From the NCBI GenBank assembly GCA_037132015.1, contig JBAXPW010000072.1, positions 1 through 7,111 on the forward strand: a DNA stretch of 7,111 bases. Reading direction: 5' to 3'. Shown here piece by piece: positions 4,737-7,111 of the stretch (positions within the stretch are counted from its first letter, which is position 1; every line of letters begins with the position of its first letter). A program made the position numbers and the translations under genes. The notes beneath the pieces were generated by a model. It searched no databases. It saw nothing but the letters and a program-made list of their open reading frames with translations, and was not told where the DNA came from. Origin of the DNA: JBAXPW01 sp037132015. GTDB lineage: Bacteria > Patescibacteriota > Microgenomatia > UBA1406 > GWC2-37-13.

Positions 4737-6638
4737 ATGGATGTTATCTATTTTTTATGCTTCATTGGACTCATCTTTTTTGTAGCAGGATTAAATACAG
4801 AAATTAAGAAATTGAGAAATGAAGTTAATACTCTCAAAACTAATTTTCTTGCAACCACAACACAACCGATAAAGACTATCTCTTCTGATAGTCAAACATC
4901 CATATCTACTCCTGTCATCACTCACATTACAAAACCTGTAAATAAATCTTTAGAAGTATCCTCTTCGCCAACAGAAGCAACATTTGGTCGCATACTTGGA
5001 AAAGTAGGAGTTGGAGCCATTATTATTGGTTTTGCTTTTTTCCTCCAATATGCAATTACAAATGGTTGGATTGGGCCGATAGGACAAATTATGATTGGTT
5101 TGCTAATCGGAGTTTCTTTAATCATAGGAGGTCAATATATTCGTGCAAAATATTTACAATATAGCGACATACTAACAGCTACAGGGATTGTTATTCTCTA
5201 TTTATCTATTTTTTCTTCCTATAGCTTTTATCAGCTAGTTGATCAACCAATCGCATTTGTTGCGATGGTGTGTATCACCGTCTTTGCATTTTTCTTGAGT
5301 ATCTCAGGAAGTACCATCAGCATTGCTACAATCGCTATCGCAGGAGGATTTGTTACACCAATTTTAATACACGGAGAAATAAACAATTCTTTTGCGCTTT
5401 TTCTCTACATACTCATTTTAAGCATGGCAGTAACGGGCATCTCATTTTATAAACACTGGATAAGAGTAACATATTATGGATTTATTGGTAGTTCTTTGTT
5501 GTTTATGATGTGGGGATCGTCAGCATCACTATTTGAACGATCTTCAATAACAACATTTATATTTTTATCCCTTAATTTCAGCCTCTTTCTTTTTAGTACC
5601 ATCGCACATCACATATATCGAAAAGAACAAACAAAGGGTCTTGATATTACCTTACTCTCTTTGAATGCATTTTGGTTTTTTGGTATTGTATCGATTATCT
5701 GGTATCAAGATTTTAAATTTGTCTTTGGATTTTTTGCATTATTTCTTAGCATAATTTACTTTTGTATCACCATCATTGCCCACCGCACACACAAAGAAGA
5801 TACAAGCCTCAATCTTTTTCTCCCGTTTTTAAGTATTATTTTTGTTACTATCGCGATTCCCATACAATTCAACTTTAAAGCAGAGTCAGTCAGCATCGCA
5901 TGGCTCATTGAATCAATTGCATTATTTTTCATATCATTTAAGGTGCATCAAAGACGATATGAGCTTTTTGGACTCATTACTTATATCCTAGGTCTCATGA
6001 CAATTGGGGCCACATATAAATCTAGTTTATATATGTATCAATCAACAATAACCCTTGAAACACCTTTCCTGAATACACACTTTTTCTTACTATTACTTGC
6101 TATATTTGTAGGATATGGAATAGGATATTTGTATCATAAATATGGATCCTCCGAAGAAAATAGCCCCTCAAAAACAAGTATAAAAATATTACTAGTATTT
6201 GTTCAGATACTTATACTTTTTACGTTTACTACCGAAATAAATTATTATTTTGACAAACAAATATCAATAATATCAAGAGAAAACAATAGACTTTATGAAT
6301 TATCATACAAAAACCCAAACTCAATCAAAGATCAGAGTAATTTTGTGTTACAACATTCAGCAATCGATACTATTTCAAACACAAAAAATACCACAATATC
6401 AATATTCTGGGTTCTCTATTCTAGTGCAATGCTTGGTATCGGTTTCTATCTAAAGCATAAATTATTTAGAAGCATGGGGCTCATCCTTTTCTTCATCACT
6501 GCAATGAAAATATTTTTAGAAGTATGGAGTCTCGGCGAATTATATCGCATCATTAGCTCAATCGTATTTGGTGCAATTGCACTGGGAATGTCTTTCTTAT
6601 ATTATCGTTATAAAGATCAAATCAAAAAAATTGTATGA
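4737..6638 (+). CDS. DUF2339 polytopic membrane protein (633 aa)
   Basis: The chain opens with a membrane span (residues about 2-19), then a short coiled-coil-like stretch (EIKKLRNEVNTLKTNF, 22-37) and a polar Ser/Thr linker to about residue 80. A long array of hydrophobic helices fills most of the rest (about 87 to 625). DUF2339 hallmarks are present in order: FGRILGKVGVGAIIIGFAFFLQYAI (83-107), the following WIGPIGQIMIGLLIG, IAGGFVTPIL (201-210), the IPIQFNF...WLIESIALFFISFKVHQRRYELFG block (374-412), and the C-terminal KIFLEVWSLGELYRIISSIVFG (591-612). The family's biochemical role is not established; it is an integral membrane protein of the cytoplasmic membrane. A soluble-looking insert (about 501-552, Asn/Ser/Lys-rich) lies between the late helices. 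The stop overlaps the next gene by ATGA, as expected for the DUF2339/DUF3999 pairing known in other bacteria. The start is chosen from the promoter at 4699-4726; there is no Shine-Dalgarno sequence. Confidence 0.85.
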   Translation: MDVIYFLCFIGLIFFVAGLNTEIKKLRNEVNTLKTNFLATTTQPIKTISSDSQTSISTPVITHITKPVNKSLEVSSSPTEATFGRILGKVGVGAIIIGFAFFLQYAITNGWIGPIGQIMIGLLIGVSLIIGGQYIRAKYLQYSDILTATGIVILYLSIFSSYSFYQLVDQPIAFVAMVCITVFAFFLSISGSTISIATIAIAGGFVTPILIHGEINNSFALFLYILILSMAVTGISFYKHWIRVTYYGFIGSSLLFMMWGSSASLFERSSITTFIFLSLNFSLFLFSTIAHHIYRKEQTKGLDITLLSLNAFWFFGIVSIIWYQDFKFVFGFFALFLSIIYFCITIIAHRTHKEDTSLNLFLPFLSIIFVTIAIPIQFNFKAESVSIAWLIESIALFFISFKVHQRRYELFGLITYILGLMTIGATYKSSLYMYQSTITLETPFLNTHFFLLLLAIFVGYGIGYLYHKYGSSEENSPSKTSIKILLVFVQILILFTFTTEINYYFDKQISIISRENNRLYELSYKNPNSIKDQSNFVLQHSAIDTISNTKNTTISIFWVLYSSAMLGIGFYLKHKLFRSMGLILFFITAMKIFLEVWSLGELYRIISSIVFGAIALGMSFLYYRYKDQIKKIV

Positions 6639-7111
6639 GACAAATTCAAACTATCGCTCTTCTCACGCTCATAGCTATAGCGCATCCAATCTCTACTTTT
6701 GCAAATATAGACGTAAGTACATTTCGTTATCAAAGCACTATTCAATCTTCTATTCAAAATCAGACGTACATCGCAGTTCCTCTTGATGTAAATGTTATAA
6801 AAAATAGCACAGAATCAGGTCTAAGAATAGTAGATAAGAATGGAAAAGAAACCCCCTATTATCTCAATAAAAATAGTGGTGATATTGGCCAACAATTACT
6901 TCATCCCGAATTGACAAATACGTCGACACGAGGTAATATCACGAATACAATCGTAAATCTTGATACAAATACCTCAGTTCATGATACTATCCAAATACAA
7001 ACCAATAGCAAAAATTTCAAAGCAATAGTAAAAATATTTGCTTCTGACACACAGTTATCACTTTCAGATACAAAATGGCAAAAAATTACCGACAATGGAT
7101 ATATATATAAT
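6635..7111 (+). CDS. DUF3999-like secreted/envelope protein, N-terminal part (cut by the window end)
   Basis: A frame of 159 codons runs without a stop to the window edge. It begins MRQIQTIALLTLIAIAHPISTFANIDV, a clear signal peptide with probable cleavage after TFA (about residue 23). The mature part starts with FRYQSTIQ, then YIAVPLDVNVI, LRIVDKNGKETPYYL, and continues as a beta-rich Thr/Asn/Ile sequence. This order (a short strand, a PLDV segment, then LRIVD..G.E.PYY) resembles the N-terminus of DUF3999, a family usually encoded right after DUF2339 and ending in a C-terminal membrane span. That span would lie beyond the window. The ATG overlaps the DUF2339 stop (ATGA, 6635-6638) with no Shine-Dalgarno sequence, so translation is probably coupled. 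The assignment rests on position plus modest similarity; the function is unknown. Confidence 0.7.
   Translation, partial: MRQIQTIALLTLIAIAHPISTFANIDVSTFRYQSTIQSSIQNQTYIAVPLDVNVIKNSTESGLRIVDKNGKETPYYLNKNSGDIGQQLLHPELTNTSTRGNITNTIVNLDTNTSVHDTIQIQTNSKNFKAIVKIFASDTQLSLSDTKWQKITDNGYIYN

Noticed and set aside
6568..6786. Frame spanning the DUF2339/DUF3999 junction
   Set aside because: It overlaps both genes in a different frame and gives a Ser/Tyr/His-rich peptide; the ATGA-coupled frame from 6635 has a signal peptide and stays open to the window end.

Overview
This is an AT-rich bacterial segment with compact genes. By resemblance I suspect a Candidate Phyla Radiation (Patescibacteria) genome. 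The hints are a short lysine-tailed protein of a type I associate with CPR contigs, start codons without Shine-Dalgarno sequences, promoter -10 boxes almost touching the ATG, and several proteins with only remote family resemblance. No marker gene in the window proves this. TGA is used as a stop (998, 3612, 6636) and never occurs in frame inside the long genes, so the UGA-glycine code of Gracilibacteria/Absconditabacteria is unlikely.

Layout. Positions 1-57 carry two degenerate copies of a 24-bp direct repeat and look like one end of an insertion element whose body lies left of the window. Directly after it comes an HD-domain phosphohydrolase reading frame that is open from 56 to 1000. It has no start codon before 218, and its first metal-ligand histidine appears to lie in the start-less part, so it reads as a gene beheaded by the element. 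A small unknown gene (1080-1391) follows. It converges on a membrane-anchored GH18-like glycosidase (2611-1514, minus strand), which is divergently transcribed from a transaldolase (2694-3614). After a 219-bp gap come a monothiol-glutaredoxin-like protein with a long Pro/Gln-rich tail (3834-4679), a polytopic DUF2339 membrane protein (4737-6638), and the start of a secreted DUF3999-like protein (6635 to the window end) that overlaps DUF2339 by ATGA.

How the parts relate. The transaldolase belongs to central sugar-phosphate metabolism and retains every TalB active-site residue I could map. The GH18-like protein and the DUF2339/DUF3999 pair are envelope proteins. The DUF2339/DUF3999 pair is the only convincing operon, and its function is unknown. 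Four plus-strand genes have their best -10 hexamer 7-11 bp upstream of the ATG and no ribosome-binding site, which suggests leaderless transcription as the local rule. The transaldolase and GH18 genes share a divergent promoter whose two extended -10 elements form a perfect 10-bp inverted repeat.

I see no CRISPR array, tRNA, rRNA or defence system. The most noteworthy items are the element/HD-gene junction, the leaderless promoter pattern, the symmetric divergent promoter, the glutaredoxin with a Pro/Gln tail, and the DUF2339/DUF3999 pair.
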